64,000 bases of DNA, taken from assembly GCA_037447655.1 (NCBI GenBank), contig JBBHKE010002582.1:163312-227311 (forward strand), written 5' to 3'. Source of the DNA: Zygnema cylindricum. Taxonomy: Eukaryota > Streptophyta > Zygnematophyceae > Zygnematales > Zygnemataceae. Below are positions 9,672 through 22,008 of the stretch, in pieces. Position 1 is the first letter of the stretch, and every line of letters begins with the position of its first letter. The position numbers and the translations under genes were made by a program. Below the pieces are notes generated by a model. It was not told the origin of the DNA. It saw only the letters and a list, made by a program, of their open reading frames with translations, and did not search any database.

Positions 9672-12600
9672 ATTATTTCCGACAGTTGTTCCGCGAAGAT
9701 GGCTGGAAGATGCAGTACGCCTCTGAGAACCGACAGAAGGTCCAACTGAAAGCGATGCCTTGTCGGCTTCTACCGGTCGTTTGTACTCTGACGGGTGACG
9801 GAAATTGTGAACGGTACGGAAGAACTGCCACCTACGCGCACCTTTTTCGTTACACATGGCGAGCGTAGGAGTGAGAGTAGGTCGCCGAAGTGCACTGTTC
9901 GGTGCTGACTCTATGTTCAACACTGAACTGAGAGTGTAAAATGTCGGTGGCTCAGATTTGTGCGCCAATGTGACGTAGATGGCGCGCTCTTGTGGTCGGC
10001 GGAGTGCGCTGGGGACTCGCTGTCATGTCACGTGTCGCATTTTTGTGGAATGTGTATCGGGCACACCCTATATTCCTATAGTAAGTCATTTGATTGCTAA
10101 AACTCGCTCTTCGTTGTTAAACCGACCATTATTGTACGTCGTTCAGCGTACGGACACACTTTGCCGACCGCATGCGTAAAATAAACTGAAAGAACGTCGG
10201 CCGCAAGGATTTGCCGGCCAACTTTTGACTTCGTCACGTTACGACAGAATGCGAACGAATCTCTGTAGCCAGATTCGCTTCAAAATCATCCTCACATCTT
10301 GTCGGATTTTGGTGAATATTTCTGGCGCGCTACACCAAAGATAAAAGAAAACGAAAAACGAACGCGGGCCGTCTCCTACAAGTTAACATAAAAAGCATTT
10401 TAGTATTGTCCGCGCTATTTATTCGCACGAAGCCAAATACAACCGGCACCAAATAAGTCATTACCAACGATATCGTTAATATCGAAGACAATGCCGATTC
10501 GAGTTGTGGCGCGTGCTGGCGGAAACTTAGAGCGCGCCGCGGAAAGTGTGACGTGCTGTACCTGTCGCAGCTACACAAAAGAAGTACAGATAGAAGAAAA
10601 TGGAAAATGAACGCGTTCGAGACCTAAAAAGCTAAAACGCTGTCGTGTGTCGTGACGTCACAAATTGTCCTTGTAAAATGCCTTTGTTTGGGGAAAAGCG
10701 GTGCGTCGCCGCGTGCGATCGACGACGGAACTTCGCGCGACAAAAACGAATCGCGCAAAAAAAAGGATATGAATAGTTTTGCGTCCGTCACGTCGCGCTG
10801 GCATTCCCAAGTAGTGTTATTGGATTCGAGTAACACGGGAACAATAAACGCGCAGCGCCTGCTGGGATTGCAGAAAAACGAGGCCGACATGGAACATCCC
10901 GTACAGTTAATTTCAATGCCGCTAATTGTACTTCCCGTAACTGCGAACGTCCGGCGGCTTTCAAATGTTTGCCAAAGTACAGTTGACAAAACGACAAATT
11001 ACAGTAGTATATGACAAAAGCCATTCTCATTAGTGTAAAGATTCCAAAAGCGATTCTCACCGTGGCGCGGGCTGGCGGAAGACTCAGAGCGCGCCGAGAG
11101 AAGCGTGACGAGCGTCACTCCCAGGGGAAACGAGCGAAGGTATAAATGTGAGACGAAGACCTTTCGCCGTCACAACACGCCCGCCAGCTTTCCCATTGGC
11201 TCTCTTTTCCGCACCTGCTCTCTTCCGCTATCTTTTCTCTTCCCCTCTCCTCTCCTCCTCCTTTCACTTTCTTCCCCTCATGGCTCTAGTAGTGGCTCTG
11301 GCGGCGGCCATGGCGGTTCTTCTCTCCACCCCCCATGGCTGCCATGGCCGCGGCCTCCCTGCCGCCACCCGAAATAGGTCGCCCGTCCGTACCGTCCCCA
11401 GTAGCCCCTCCGCCCCCACGGGCGCCACAGTTCCTACCTCCCCCACACTCCCCTCCGTCCCCACAGTCCCCGCGGTACCCACCGTCCCCACGGTCCCTAC
11501 CACCGTCCCCACCGTCCCCGCCATGGTTTTTGACGCCGGAGATCCCGCCAGTGTGAAGATCTCAGGCTCCAGTCTCTCCATCACCCTCACGCGGACATCC
11601 AGTAAGACTCAGCCACGTGGCATCGCATCCTTCTGTTCTAATTCCTGAGAAAGATGTGATAAAGACATGATAAAGACATGGTAAAGACAAGAGAAGTATA
11701 TGAGAAAGACTTAAACAAGACCGGAAAAAGAACAATAGAGGTGATTTGTGTTTTGTTGCGGAGAATTTTTTCCATTTCCCCTCTTTGGTTTCCCTTTGAC
11801 AGTGGCATTATATCTTCTTGAATGTTTGACTTGATTTTTTTTCTTTTGCTTATTCTCTTTTATGAGGAGAAACTCTTTCTCCTTTTATTGAACGATCGAC
11901 TGAAGTACATTCTGTCTTTTTGCAATAACTGACTTGGTTTTCCCGCCACATGGCCGTCTGTGGGTCCGCCAGCTGGACGGACGCGAACCAATCTGAGGTA
12001 TCCAGCTGGCACGACTTTCTCCGCACAATTCAAGTGTCCTGCCGGAGACACCAGCGGCCTCGTCTCCTCCCTCTACCTCTCCTCCCTGGAGGGCAGTGGG
12101 ACTCAGGACGAGATCGACTTCGAATGGCTTGGGAACAGCAAAACCTCCGTACAGCTCAACTACTATGTCAATGGGTGTGCACCAGCCCCTGGAAATGCCC
12201 AATAAGACACCATAGTTTCAAAGATACAACGCCTTCAAAATGTGATTTCTTTACAAGATAGATTGCGTTTCATTTGCAGCTTTTCTGGCAATGGGTATTC
12301 AACTATTATTCTTATGAAAAACATTATTATTAATTATTCAATACAGGCTGCTTAATCTGATCCGAGGATCCATTGTGGGTTCGCAGAGTGGGAGGCCATG
12401 AGAAAATTGTCGCACTCGGATTCGACTGCTCGGCCGCCTTTCACACTTACACTGTCTACTACGGCACCAATCAGATCACGTGAGGATTATTCTTACCCGT
12501 TTTTCCCCCTCTGTCACAACTGTCTTCTCCTCCTTGCCGCTGCTTCTGCTGTTATTGTCGAATCCGTCACGGTGCCGATCGTCAGTCCCTATTCTTATGC

Positions 12601-14010
12601 TCCTTGTATGCTGACATGGCATGGTCTGAAAATCTGACTGACAATGACGTGTCACTCTGTCATTGGGTCTCTCTGGCTGGCTGTCGGCCCCTTGCAGCTG
12701 GTGGATCGACAATGTTCAAGTGTACCAGGTGGTGAAAGTTGCCGGACAGCCCTTCCCCGTACAGCCGGTATACTTTTACCAGAGCATTTGGGACGCCTCC
12801 GCCATCAATGGGGGGACATGGGCAGGGACTGCCACGTGGACATTGCCCTCCTACATCGTCCAGTACCAGGGTTTCACCGTATAGTAGGGGAGAGTCCATC
12901 CTAAATTGTGTATCAGAAAGTGGACGGTTCCTGTTCGCTCGAGTTTGAGGTTTCCGTTCGTATGATCCGTACGAAATGCTTTGTAATATTGCAAATAAGA
13001 TGTGGGGAGAAGCCGAAGATGTTAAGACTTGTGAATGGGGGAAAAGGGCGAAATGTGGTCACCGGGAGGCTCTTTTTAGAGGGATTCTAAAAGGTTGTAG
13101 AATAAAATGTTTTGTTTTTTGGTTGGAAAGGTTCTGCGAAATGGGATATGCCCTTGCAGCCGTAGCGCAGATTTCACTGATTTCAGTGATTTATCTATCC
13201 TAAGCGAGAATCCTATTCGAAGAATAGTTGCGATAAGGCATAGAAGGCATGCCTAGGGCCGGATTCAGATTTATTTGTGTCCATGAAATGTCGATTTGCA
13301 GCATGACTGCCATTTGATTAATTCAAATTCTCAAGCTCTTCAATTTCATTTATTTAAAATCATTGAAAATTGTTGTGGTTATGAACCTTTTATGATTTTC
13401 TGATCTGTCTCCTTCATTAGATAGGAATCTATGTGAATTATAGAAGACCCTTCGTTAAGTGTGGGACCTATCGCCTCACAATTTTGATGCCACGATCTCA
13501 CACGTATATCGGAATTTATCCATCTGACTTGGATGCCGTACATTATTTTTTTAAATCTTCGAGTATGCGACAAAGCCTTCTGTTGTATAGTTAACATTTG
13601 AGAACAGATGTACGATAGACAAGTGAAAACTTCGTGATAGCGCCCAATCGCAAATGTAGTTTTTGCGTTTTGTTTTAATAATGTGGTTTACCCTGTATGT
13701 ACCTGAAGTCCTGTGCTTCATTCAATGTGGATGTAGTCAGTGTTTCTTTTTTTCACTAGAGTGTCTAGGTTTTTATTTCATAATGTTAGGGCATACCAGT
13801 CCTCCGCGACTTAGATAAAAAGAGAGAATTGACGTCGCAGCAAATATAGTCCACGTTGGTTAAGACTGTTCAATATTGATGTTTTTATGTACTTTGAATG
13901 AAAACCGGTGTAAAATAACACAAGAAGTATGGCCTGCCAACTATTACTAATAGAAGATATTACAGAGGACAAGGTTTAAAAGATATGCTATGGTGCAGAT
14001 GTGATAAATC
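9672..14010 (+). repeat. Left arm of large inverted duplication
   Basis: This block is repeated in reverse complement at about 15091-19160. Similarity starts at ATTATTTCCGACAGTTGTT and is recognisable to about 14010 (ATTACAGAGGACAAGGTTT). It is uneven: the XTH gene and its introns (11.3-13.1 kb) are almost identical between arms. The outer part (9.7-10.6 kb) has more substitutions and an extra ~115 bp in this arm near 10040-10160. The inner part (13.3-14.0 kb) is much more diverged. ORFs outside the XTH gene (for example 10652-11014) are not conserved in frame between the arms and are not counted as genes. Confidence 0.85.
11280..12884 (+). CDS. GH16 xyloglucan endotransglucosylase/hydrolase-like gene, copy L
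   Basis: Predicted secreted, cell-wall enzyme of glycoside hydrolase family 16 that would cut and/or rejoin xyloglucan or related beta-glucans. Exons: 11280-11601, 11973-12174, 12387-12479, 12698-12884; all junctions are GT-AG and phases agree. The start gives a signal peptide (MALVVALAAAMAVLLS), then a Pro/Thr/Val-rich linker of VPT repeats, then the GH16 fold. Visible motifs are LSITLTRTSS, FKCPAGDTSGLVSSLYLSS, the catalytic DEIDFEWLGN (ExDxE), HEKIVALGFDCSAAFHTY, WWIDNVQVYQV and SIWDASAINGGTWAG. There is no XET_C domain, and about 236 residues are encoded. The stop (TAG 12882) is one codon earlier than in copy R. It faces copy R tail to tail. The enzyme class is well supported; the substrate is inferred from the family. 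Confidence 0.8.
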
Positions 14011-15090
14011 ACGAGTACTTGTCACCTACTCTGTTACGGAACTATGTTTTCACATCGTGCTGGCGATTATACTGCACGGGGACACCTTAAACCCATAGTA
14101 TATTAAGAAATCCCTCGTTTAATGTTTTTATATTTCTTCATTTTCCCAAGTCATATTCAAAAAATTAGTTGGTCAGAAGCGGAAGTCGATTCTTAAACAT
14201 TAGAGCTGACAGGCAAAAAGACATGTCTTTTCTTTAGCCTTCCTGCAATTTTAGCAAGCACTCTGCAGTCATCAAAATGCGAACTCATCATTGTGATAAG
14301 GAGATTTCGCTAAAGCATCCATACTAATGGATTTTAAAAAGTGATTATAGGTAGCTATGTTACATAACATGTTCCTAAATTTTAACTTACACTTTTTCTT
14401 GAAAATGCGGTGTGAAAAAATATCTTCCCCGATGGGGCCGCTCTAGGCTTGCCAAAATCAGTGTGGGCCATTGTAGAATTCGTGCAAAATTGCAATAACC
14501 TGAACTAACGAGTGAAATATCATCCCAACTCTTTTTAAACTAATCTGACACCTATTTCCCCCCTTCTTTTTCTTTAAAGTAATGAATAGTTGACAGGCTG
14601 TCTTTTAATTAGAGGAATTACCCGCTCAAATGTGGCATTTTCTGGTGATAACATTTGGCATGAACATTTTTTTTGGATCAAAATTTGTATGGGTAAAAAC
14701 TTGTACAACCCACAGTGGTAAGACTCCGTTAAGGCAAAAGTCACCTATTGTATTCGGGGCTCCATAATTAGTGTGGTCCATTCTTGTTAGTGCGAAGAGG
14801 TCAACTTTTCAGTCAGCCGAAAGATAGGGGCCCGCACTAATTATTGTCCTCTGGCACGTGTAAGAGAAATTTTCTTTTTGGTAGAAATACAAATCCGGGC
14901 TCACCATAATTTTTTAAACCACACATAATTTCAAATTATTGCAATTTTGAACAAATTGTACAATGGCCCATAACAATTTTGGCCCATAACAATTTTGGCC
15001 AGCCTAAAGTGGACCCAACGGTTAAAAAATTTTGTCACACTACACTCACAAGAACAAGAACAAATACATTTGATTTCCCACACGCGCCTT
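14011..15090. other. Spacer of the inverted duplication
   Basis: AT-rich, non-coding by inspection, and without clear pairing between its halves. It contains TTAGTGTGGTCC near 14765 and CAGTGTGGGCC near 14458, members of the CCACACTA motif group. Transcription of either XTH gene through this spacer would produce a long hairpin RNA (inference). Confidence 0.5.
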
Positions 15091-18000
15091 AGCAAGTCTT
15101 TCAAACCTTGTCCTCTGTAATACCTCCTTGTATAACAGGTAGCAAGCCACACTTCTTGAATTATTTTATCCCCGATTACATTAATATTGTAAATTAATTA
15201 TCAGCATTAACACCGACATTCCACAGTATTACCGAATAGATTCGGTTATTTTTGTTGGGATGTCAAAGTCACCCAAAATAATGAAATGGAAATTAGATAC
15301 TCTAGTGAAGGAAAGAAACACTGACAGCATCCACGTTAAATAAAGCACATGACTTCAGGTATATTCAGGGTAAACCACATTATTAAAACAAAATGCAAAA
15401 ACTAAATATGCAATTGGGCGCTAATATGAAACTTTCGGTTGTCTATTTTCTATCATAGGAAATTATCGCTAGTCAAAATTAGGAGTCGATATACTTATAA
15501 ATTCCACTCTCCATTCTTGCTAAGGCTTCAGTTATTCACACAGATTGCTATCCCATAGAGGAGACAGATCACAAAATCATAAGAAGATCATAAGCGCACA
15601 ACAATTTTCAAAGTAGAAGATTTTAAATTAATCACATGGACGAGTTTGAGAATTTGAATTAATCAAATGGCAGTCATGCTGCAAATCAACATTTCATGGA
15701 CACAAATAAATCTGAATCCGGCCCTAGGTGTTGAAGGTCATGGGCATTAAGACTCGGCTGTGATCCACTCCCACTAGGAGTCACACTTGCACCAGCAGGA
15801 GCAGGTGGAGCACTAGGGCTAATAGGAGCACTTGCAATAGGAGCTGAGCCATTATCGCAGAACCTTTCCAACCAAAAAACAAAACATTTTATTCTACAAC
15901 CTTTTAGAATCCCTCTAAAAAGAGCCTCCCGGTGACCACATTTCGCCCTTTTCCCCCATTCACAAGTCTTAACATCTTCGGCTTCTCCCCACATCTTATT
16001 TGCAATATTACAAAGCATGTCGTACGGATCATACGAACGGAAACCTCAAACTCGAGCGAACAGGAACCGTCCACTTTCTGATACACAATTTAGGATGGAC
16101 TCTCCCCTACTGTACGGTGAAACCCTGGTACTGGACGATGTAGGAGGGCAATGTCCACGTGGCAGTCCCTGCCCATGTCCCCCCATTGATGGCGGAGGCG
16201 TCCCAAATGCTCTGGTAAAAGTATACCGGCTGTACGGGGAAGGGCTGTCCGGCGACTTTCACCACCTGGTACACTTGAACATTGTCGATCCACCAGCTGC
16301 AAGCGGCCGACAGCCAGCCAGAGAGACCCAATGACAGAGTGACACGTCATTGTCAGTCAGGCTTTCAGACCATGCCATGTCAGCATACAAGGAGCATAAG
16401 AATAGGGACTGACGATTGGCACCGTGACGGATTCGACAATAACAGCAGAAGCAGCGGCAAGGAGGAGAAGACAGTTGTGACAGAGGGGGAAAAACGGGTA
16501 AGAATAATCCTCACGTGATCTGATTGGTGCCGTAGTAGACGGTGTAAGTGTGAAAGGCGGCCGAGCAGTCGAATCCGAGTGCGACAATTTTCTCATGGCC
16601 TCCCACTCTGCGAACCCACAATGGATCCTCGGATCAGATTAAGCAGCCTGTATTGAATAATTAATAATAATGTTTTTCATAAGAAAAATAGTTGAATACC
16701 CATTGCCAGAAAAGCTGCAAATGAAACGCAATCTATCTTGTAAAGAAATCACATTTTGAAGGCGTTGTATCTTTGAAACTATGGTGTCTTATTGGGCATT
16801 TCCAGGGGCTGGTGCACACCCATTGACATAGTAGTTGAGCTGTACGGAGGTTTTGCTGTTCCCAAGCCATTCGAAGTCGATCTCGTCCTGAGTGCCACTG
16901 CCCTCTAGGGAGGAGAGGTAGAGGGAGGAGACGAGGCCGCTGGTGTCTCCGGCAGGACACTTGAATTGTGCGGAGAAAGTCGTGCCAGCTGGATACCTCA
17001 GATTGGTTCGCGTCCGTCCAGCTGGCGGACCCACAGACGGCCATGTGGCGGGAAAACCAAGTCAGTTATTGCAAAAAGACAAAATGTACTTCAGTCGTTA
17101 AAGAAAAGGAGAAATAGTTTCTTCTTATAAAAGAAAAGAATAAGCAAAAGGAAAAAAATCAAGTCAAACATTTGAAAAGAGATAATGCAGTTCTCTGTCA
17201 AAGGGAAACCAAAGAGGGGAAATGGAAATATTTCTCCGCAACAAAATACAAATCACCTCCATTGTTCTCTTCCTGGTCTTTCTCATGTCTTTCATGTATT
17301 TCTCTTGTCTTTACCATGTCTTTTGTCACATCTTTCTCAGGAGGTACAACAGAATGATGCGATGCCACGTGGCAGACTCTTACTGGATGTCCGCGTGAGG
17401 GTGATGGAGAGACTGGAGCCCGAGATCTTCACACTGGCGGGATCTCCGGCGTCAAAAACCATGGCGGGGACGGTGGGGACGGTGGTAGGGACCGTGGGGA
17501 CGGTGGGTACCGCGGGGACTGTGGCGCCCGTGGGGGCGGAGGGGCTACTGGGGACGGTACGGACGGGCGACCTATTTCGGGCGGCGGCAGGGAGGCCGCG
17601 GCCATGGCAGCCATGGGGGGTGGAGAGAAGAACCGCCATGGCCGCCGCCAGAGCCACTACTTGAGCCATGAGGGGAAGAAAGTGGAAGGGGAGGAGAGAG
17701 GAGAAAGAGAGTGGAAAATGAGGAGAGCAGGAGAGAGAAGGGAGAATGTTTTAGGCGGGAGGAGGAGATAAGTAGAGAAGTTAGAGTGGAGGAGGAGGAG
17801 TTGCGGGAGAGGTGGCTCGGCCAATGGGAAAGCTGGCGGCCGTGTTGTGACGGCGGAAGGTCTTCGTCGCATATTTATGCCTTCGCCCATTTCCCCTGGG
17901 AGTGACGCCCGTCACGCTTCTCTCGGCGCGCTCTAAGTTTTCCGCCAGCCCGCGCCACGGCGAGAATCGTTTTTGGCCTCTTACCATAGAATGTCGTTTG

Positions 18001-19160
18001 TAATACTCATTTGTCGTTTTGTCAACTGTTAATTCGGCGAACATTTGGAAGCCGCCCGACGTCGCTCTTCCCGTGAACTACAATTAGCGGCACTGCAATT
18101 AACTGAAGGGGTTGTTCCATGTCGGCAGCGTTTATGCAATCCCGGCATGCGGTTTGCGTTTGCAGTTTGTGGTACTCGAATCCATTAACGCTCCTTGGAA
18201 ATGCCAGCGCGACGTGACGGACGCAAACCTCTTCATATCCTTTTTTTTTGCACGATTCTTTTTTGTCGCTCGAAGTTCTGTCGTCGATCGCACGTGGTGA
18301 CGCACCGCCTTTCCCAAACAAAGGCATTTACAAGGACAATTTGTGACGTCACACGTTCATTTTCCATTTTCTTCTATCTGTACTTCTTTAGTGTAGCTGC
18401 AACAGGTACAATACAGTACGTCACACATTCCGCGGCGCGCTCTAAGTTTCCGCCATCACGCGCCGCAACTCGAATCGGTATTGACTTCGATATTAGCGAT
18501 ATTGTTGATAACGACTTATTTGGTGCCGGTTGTATTTGGCCTCGTACGAATAAATAGCGCGGACAATACTAAAATGTTTTTTTTGTTAACTTGTACCGCG
18601 TTCGTTTTATCTTTGGTGTAGCGCGCCAGAAGTCTTTACCAAAATCCGACAAGATATGAGGATGATTTTGAAGCGAATCTGGCTACAGAAATTCGTTCGC
18701 ATTCTGTCGTCACGTGACGAAGTCAAAAATTGGCCGGCGAATCCTTGCGGCCTACTTTCTTTCAGTTTATTTTTCGCATACGGTCGTCGTCGACACGTGA
18801 CATGACAGCGAGTACCCAGCGCACTCCGCCGACCACAAGATCGCGCCATCTACGTCACATTGGCGCACAAATCTGAGCCACCGACATTTTAAGTGCCTCA
18901 CTATCAGTGCAGTGTTGTACATAGAGTCAGCACTAAACAGTGAACTTCGGCGACCTACTCTCACTCCTACGCTCGCCATATGTAACGAAAAAGGTGCGCG
19001 TAGGTGGCAGTTCTTCGTACCGTTCACAATTCCCGTCACCCGACAAAGTACAAACTACCGGTGGAAGCCGACAAGGCATCGCTTTCCGTGGGACCTTCTG
19101 TCGGTTCTCAGAGGCCTTCAGCCTCTTCCCGCCATCTGCGGGTAACAACTGTCGGAAATA
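15091..19160 (-). repeat. Right arm of large inverted duplication
   Basis: Reverse-complement partner of 9672-14010. The outer end is at CAACTGTCGGAAATAATTA. Beyond it this arm continues into sequence that is instead duplicated at 22731-22905. Relative to the left arm it lacks about 115 bp near 18780 and 36 bp of the VPT repeat. In place of left 13135-13250 it has a Pro/Ser-coding segment (15725-15855). Confidence 0.85.
16107..17669 (-). CDS. GH16 xyloglucan endotransglucosylase/hydrolase-like gene, copy R
   Basis: Inverted duplicate of the gene at 11280-12884 with the same product class and the same four exons on the minus strand: 17669-17384, 17021-16820, 16607-16515, 16297-16107. Exon 1 lacks 36 nt (twelve codons) of the VPT linker, in frame. 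The signal peptide starts MAQVVALAAAMAVLL. Catalytic DEIDFEWLGN and the downstream GH16 motifs are intact and almost identical to copy L, so both could be active. The reading frame ends FTVQ then TAG. An alternative is splicing from a GTAGGG donor at that stop to an acceptor near 15836, giving a Ser/Pro/Ala-rich tail (APISPSAPPAPAGASV...) that ends at 15686; that exon is absent from copy L. It converges on copy L. Confidence 0.8.
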
Positions 19161-19330
19161 ATTATGGGATCGGGCGAAGCAACTGAGCGTTGTATGGAAC
19201 TGGCACTTCAAGTTTCGGTTAACAAAGGTTGTTCATTCAGTTTGAGTTAGCAGGACCTATTTGTCTATGTCTTTGTAGTTTCGGATTTGTACGTTTGTAT
19301 TTGGAAGTTGCTTTGTTGGCATCTTAAATG
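19155..19330 (+). repeat. Direct repeat, copy 1 (partner at 22731)
   Basis: The sequence GGAAATAATTATGGGATCGG through GGAAGTTGCTTTGTTGGC is repeated in the same orientation at 22731-22905 with a few differences. The 3.4 kb between the copies is a patchwork of DNA transposons. No ORF. Confidence 0.75.
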
Positions 19331-19402
19331 ACACGTCGTCACGTCCACGGTGGACGGTGGACGGTGGACGTGACAACGAGTTGATTTCATTTTTGCGGCT
19401 AA

Positions 19403-20359
19403 GGGTACGTCCCCATGTAAGCGATACTTTGAAAAAGTATTCTGGACTGTAGTGAAGTGTTCCGTACTACTTTGAAAAGCGTCCCTATGTGCGAAAATGA
19501 AATCGGAACTTTGAAATGTGACGGTTGTAGACGTGGGTATAATTTTGTGACGGTTGACGACGACTACGAAATTGTTGGCGCCAACAAAAACAGCGACAGT
19601 TGTAGACGTCTATATTTTTGTAATTTTGTGACATGGCAGATGTTTAGGGTTTTGTAAGATTGTGACATCACGCTCACTTGTGACGTCACAGATTTTAAAA
19701 CTTTCGGCCATGGATACTCGATTTCGTTTTCTCTATTTTTTTCGCTCTACTTTTCATAAAAATATACATTAAGGTAGTCAAAAGAATTATTTTTCAAATA
19801 TATTTTATTTCATACCAGTTTTGTCGTGCCTCATTATAAAAAGTGTGAGATAAAAGTGATAGTTTGAGAGGGAGAGGGGGAGAGGCGACGACGATGCAAA
19901 ATTATACCGAGGACCCATGAATGAAATAGGAGGTCCGAGACCCCAACAAATTTTTTTCCGTACATCCTCGTCTTTTTCATACATGCACGTGATGGGCAGG
20001 GAGAAAAATAGCGAGTACTCTCCCTCGTCCTAAAATTTTCCCACTCGTGCGGCGCGTCCGTTGGTATTTTTTCATTCATTATTTGGGCGGTACTTTCCCT
20101 GAAATCAGGTTGTGAGGTGATTTTTGATGAAGTTTTTTGACGGGCTGAATTCTCTTGCCCGAGGGTCGAAAAAAGGAATACGCCGAAATGCGTTCACATG
20201 ACGACAAACATGAAGTACATTCAAAGTATCGACTTGAGGCTTGCTTTACTTTTAAAGAATTGATTTTTTTTGTACGGCTAAAGTTTTTCTCGTACAGAAC
20301 TGCGTTTTCGGTGAAAACGACAGATTAAAGTCGATACTTTAATACATGGGGACGTAACC
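19403..20359. mobile_element. PIF/Harbinger-like MITE, family A, copy 1
   Basis: 957-bp element with inverted termini GGGTACGTCCCCATGTA / GGTTACGTCCCCATGTATTA, flanked by the 3-bp duplication TAA (19400-19402 and 20360-20362), the TWA target typical of PIF/Harbinger elements. It shares its whole body with the copy at 40753-41701 (for example CGTCCCTATGTGCGAAAATG and ACAGCGACAGTTGTAGACGT). No transposase ORF, so non-autonomous. Confidence 0.75.
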
Positions 20360-20642
20360 TAACTTGTCACTCAAAAAAGTGACTTACGTAGACGTGTACG
20401 AAACAATGTGACACATGAAGTGGTACACAAAATGAGGCGAAACTTCCACTCGGCTTCAATTTGAGGCTTTTCTCCGCACGCTGTACAATTTCTGTGACTT
20501 CGTAATGTCCGTGCGCCACATTGTCGACGTGTCGAAACCCTAAAATACCTTTAGCTGTCGCACGGAAATGCGGTTTCGTTTTTTGTCTTCCCACTTGCCG
20601 ACAGGTGGCTAATGTTTTTCCTACGCCGTATGTGTGAAGACT

Positions 20643-21510
20643 AGTGTTGTGTATCGGTAAAAAACTTATCGCGATAACACCGATACGGATAGTTATAGGT
20701 TATCGAACGGTCAGAGGTTCCGATATATCGGTCTGGGACCAACAAATTCCATATCGGCGATAACTTAAAAAATATATAGTATGCATACAATAGTACTATA
20801 TAACATACTGTATTATTTTATTGATTTTATATAGCGTGGCATGCCACGCATAAAAATCTGTTCCGTTACGGTTCAACTGCAATTTATCACGGTAAACGCG
20901 GCACATAAACGTTTGCCAGTTAACTGAACAAAGATTTTACGGCGACGTACGAAAATTTACTAAAAAACTGGTGAACATGGAATTGGAAAAGGACGGCGGA
21001 CACAAAAGTACAACGGACGCAAAATAACATCATGCGCGCCGTCGGAATCGAGCGGACGACTTGGAATGAGAAAACACGAGCAGACGGGCCAGCGTGAGCG
21101 CCGACATCCCGGAATGGCTCTTTTGGCAGCTTTTGCCAAAATAGCTGACAGATTGACACGTGGCACGCCCCCAGTGGATCTCAAGGAATTAAGGGACAAA
21201 GCCATGGCGTCGGATGTGAAAGGTACATCGTTTTTACTGGATCCGTATCAAAATCGTACAGTTTCATGGCGGCTACGGTACTTTCTATGCTTGTACACGT
21301 TCGGAGAATAAGACGTACAGTTGAGTGTATAGACCATACATTTATATGTAAGGTCCGTACAGTTATCGCCGATAATTATCGTTATCGACATTATCGCCGA
21401 TAAGTACCCGATATTATCGGCTACTTATCGGCGATAAGACCGATGTCGATATATCGTACCAATATATCGATTATCGGATACCCGAAAAAAGGCCCATATC
21501 GGTTATCGGC
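20643..21510. mobile_element. hAT-like non-autonomous element, subterminal TATCGG repeats
   Basis: The left edge AGTGTTGTGTATCGGTAA and the right part, dense in TATCGGCGATAA and ATATCGGTTATCGG, resemble the subterminal repeat clusters of hAT elements. An exact right terminus and an 8-bp target duplication were not found, so boundaries are approximate. The enclosed ORF (21066-21311) has no recognisable hAT dimerisation motif. Confidence 0.45.
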
Positions 21511-21524
21511 AAATCTTATTTTTT

Positions 21525-22008
21525 GAAAATTTTCAAACGATTACAAGCGACGTGGAAGTGTACACGATTCGCTATGTTTTGTCTGTTTTTGTTTAATACG
21601 ACAAAGAGAAGTACACAGTTTGTTTTGTTTTGTTCGTTTCCATCCGGTTCGATTTTTTTTTTTGCAGGGGTCTCAAGGTTCCGATGCCATTTCACGTCGA
21701 GCCGACAATAGACGCAAAGACAAAACACATCTTCTTCAACAGTGAAATGACACAGGTTGGAGGGCGGTAGGTCTACAATGTCACGAAAAGTCACGCGACG
21801 TCATAAGCGGTTACGAAAAATAACGTGCGTCATCACAGATTGTAGACGTTGACAGCCATCACGAGCTTTGTCGACGTATACAATCGTCACGCTCTTAAGT
21901 GACAATTTCGTTTGGTACACATAGGGACACCCGAAATCCGGGTGCGCCAGATCTGCGCAGAAAAACAAAAAAAAATTCTCTAAGTTTGAAGTACATAGAG
22001 ACGCACCC
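21525..22008. mobile_element. PIF/Harbinger-like family B, 3' part
   Basis: Closely related to 40315-40745 of the larger element at 40029-42346 (shared GGGGTCTCAAG, ATGCCATTTCACGTCGAG and AATAACGTGCGTCATCACAG). It ends GACGCACCC, the inverse of the family B terminus GGGTGCGTC. The left end was not found; it may be truncated by the hAT-like element. Confidence 0.6.

Noticed and set aside
10652-11014. 120-codon ORF upstream of XTH-L
   Set aside because: The corresponding sequence in the other arm (18022-18327) is frameshifted and not conserved at the protein level.
11335-11556. Alternative Pro-rich frame over XTH exon 1
   Set aside because: Shadow of the VPT-repeat coding frame; no splice continuity to the GH16 exons.
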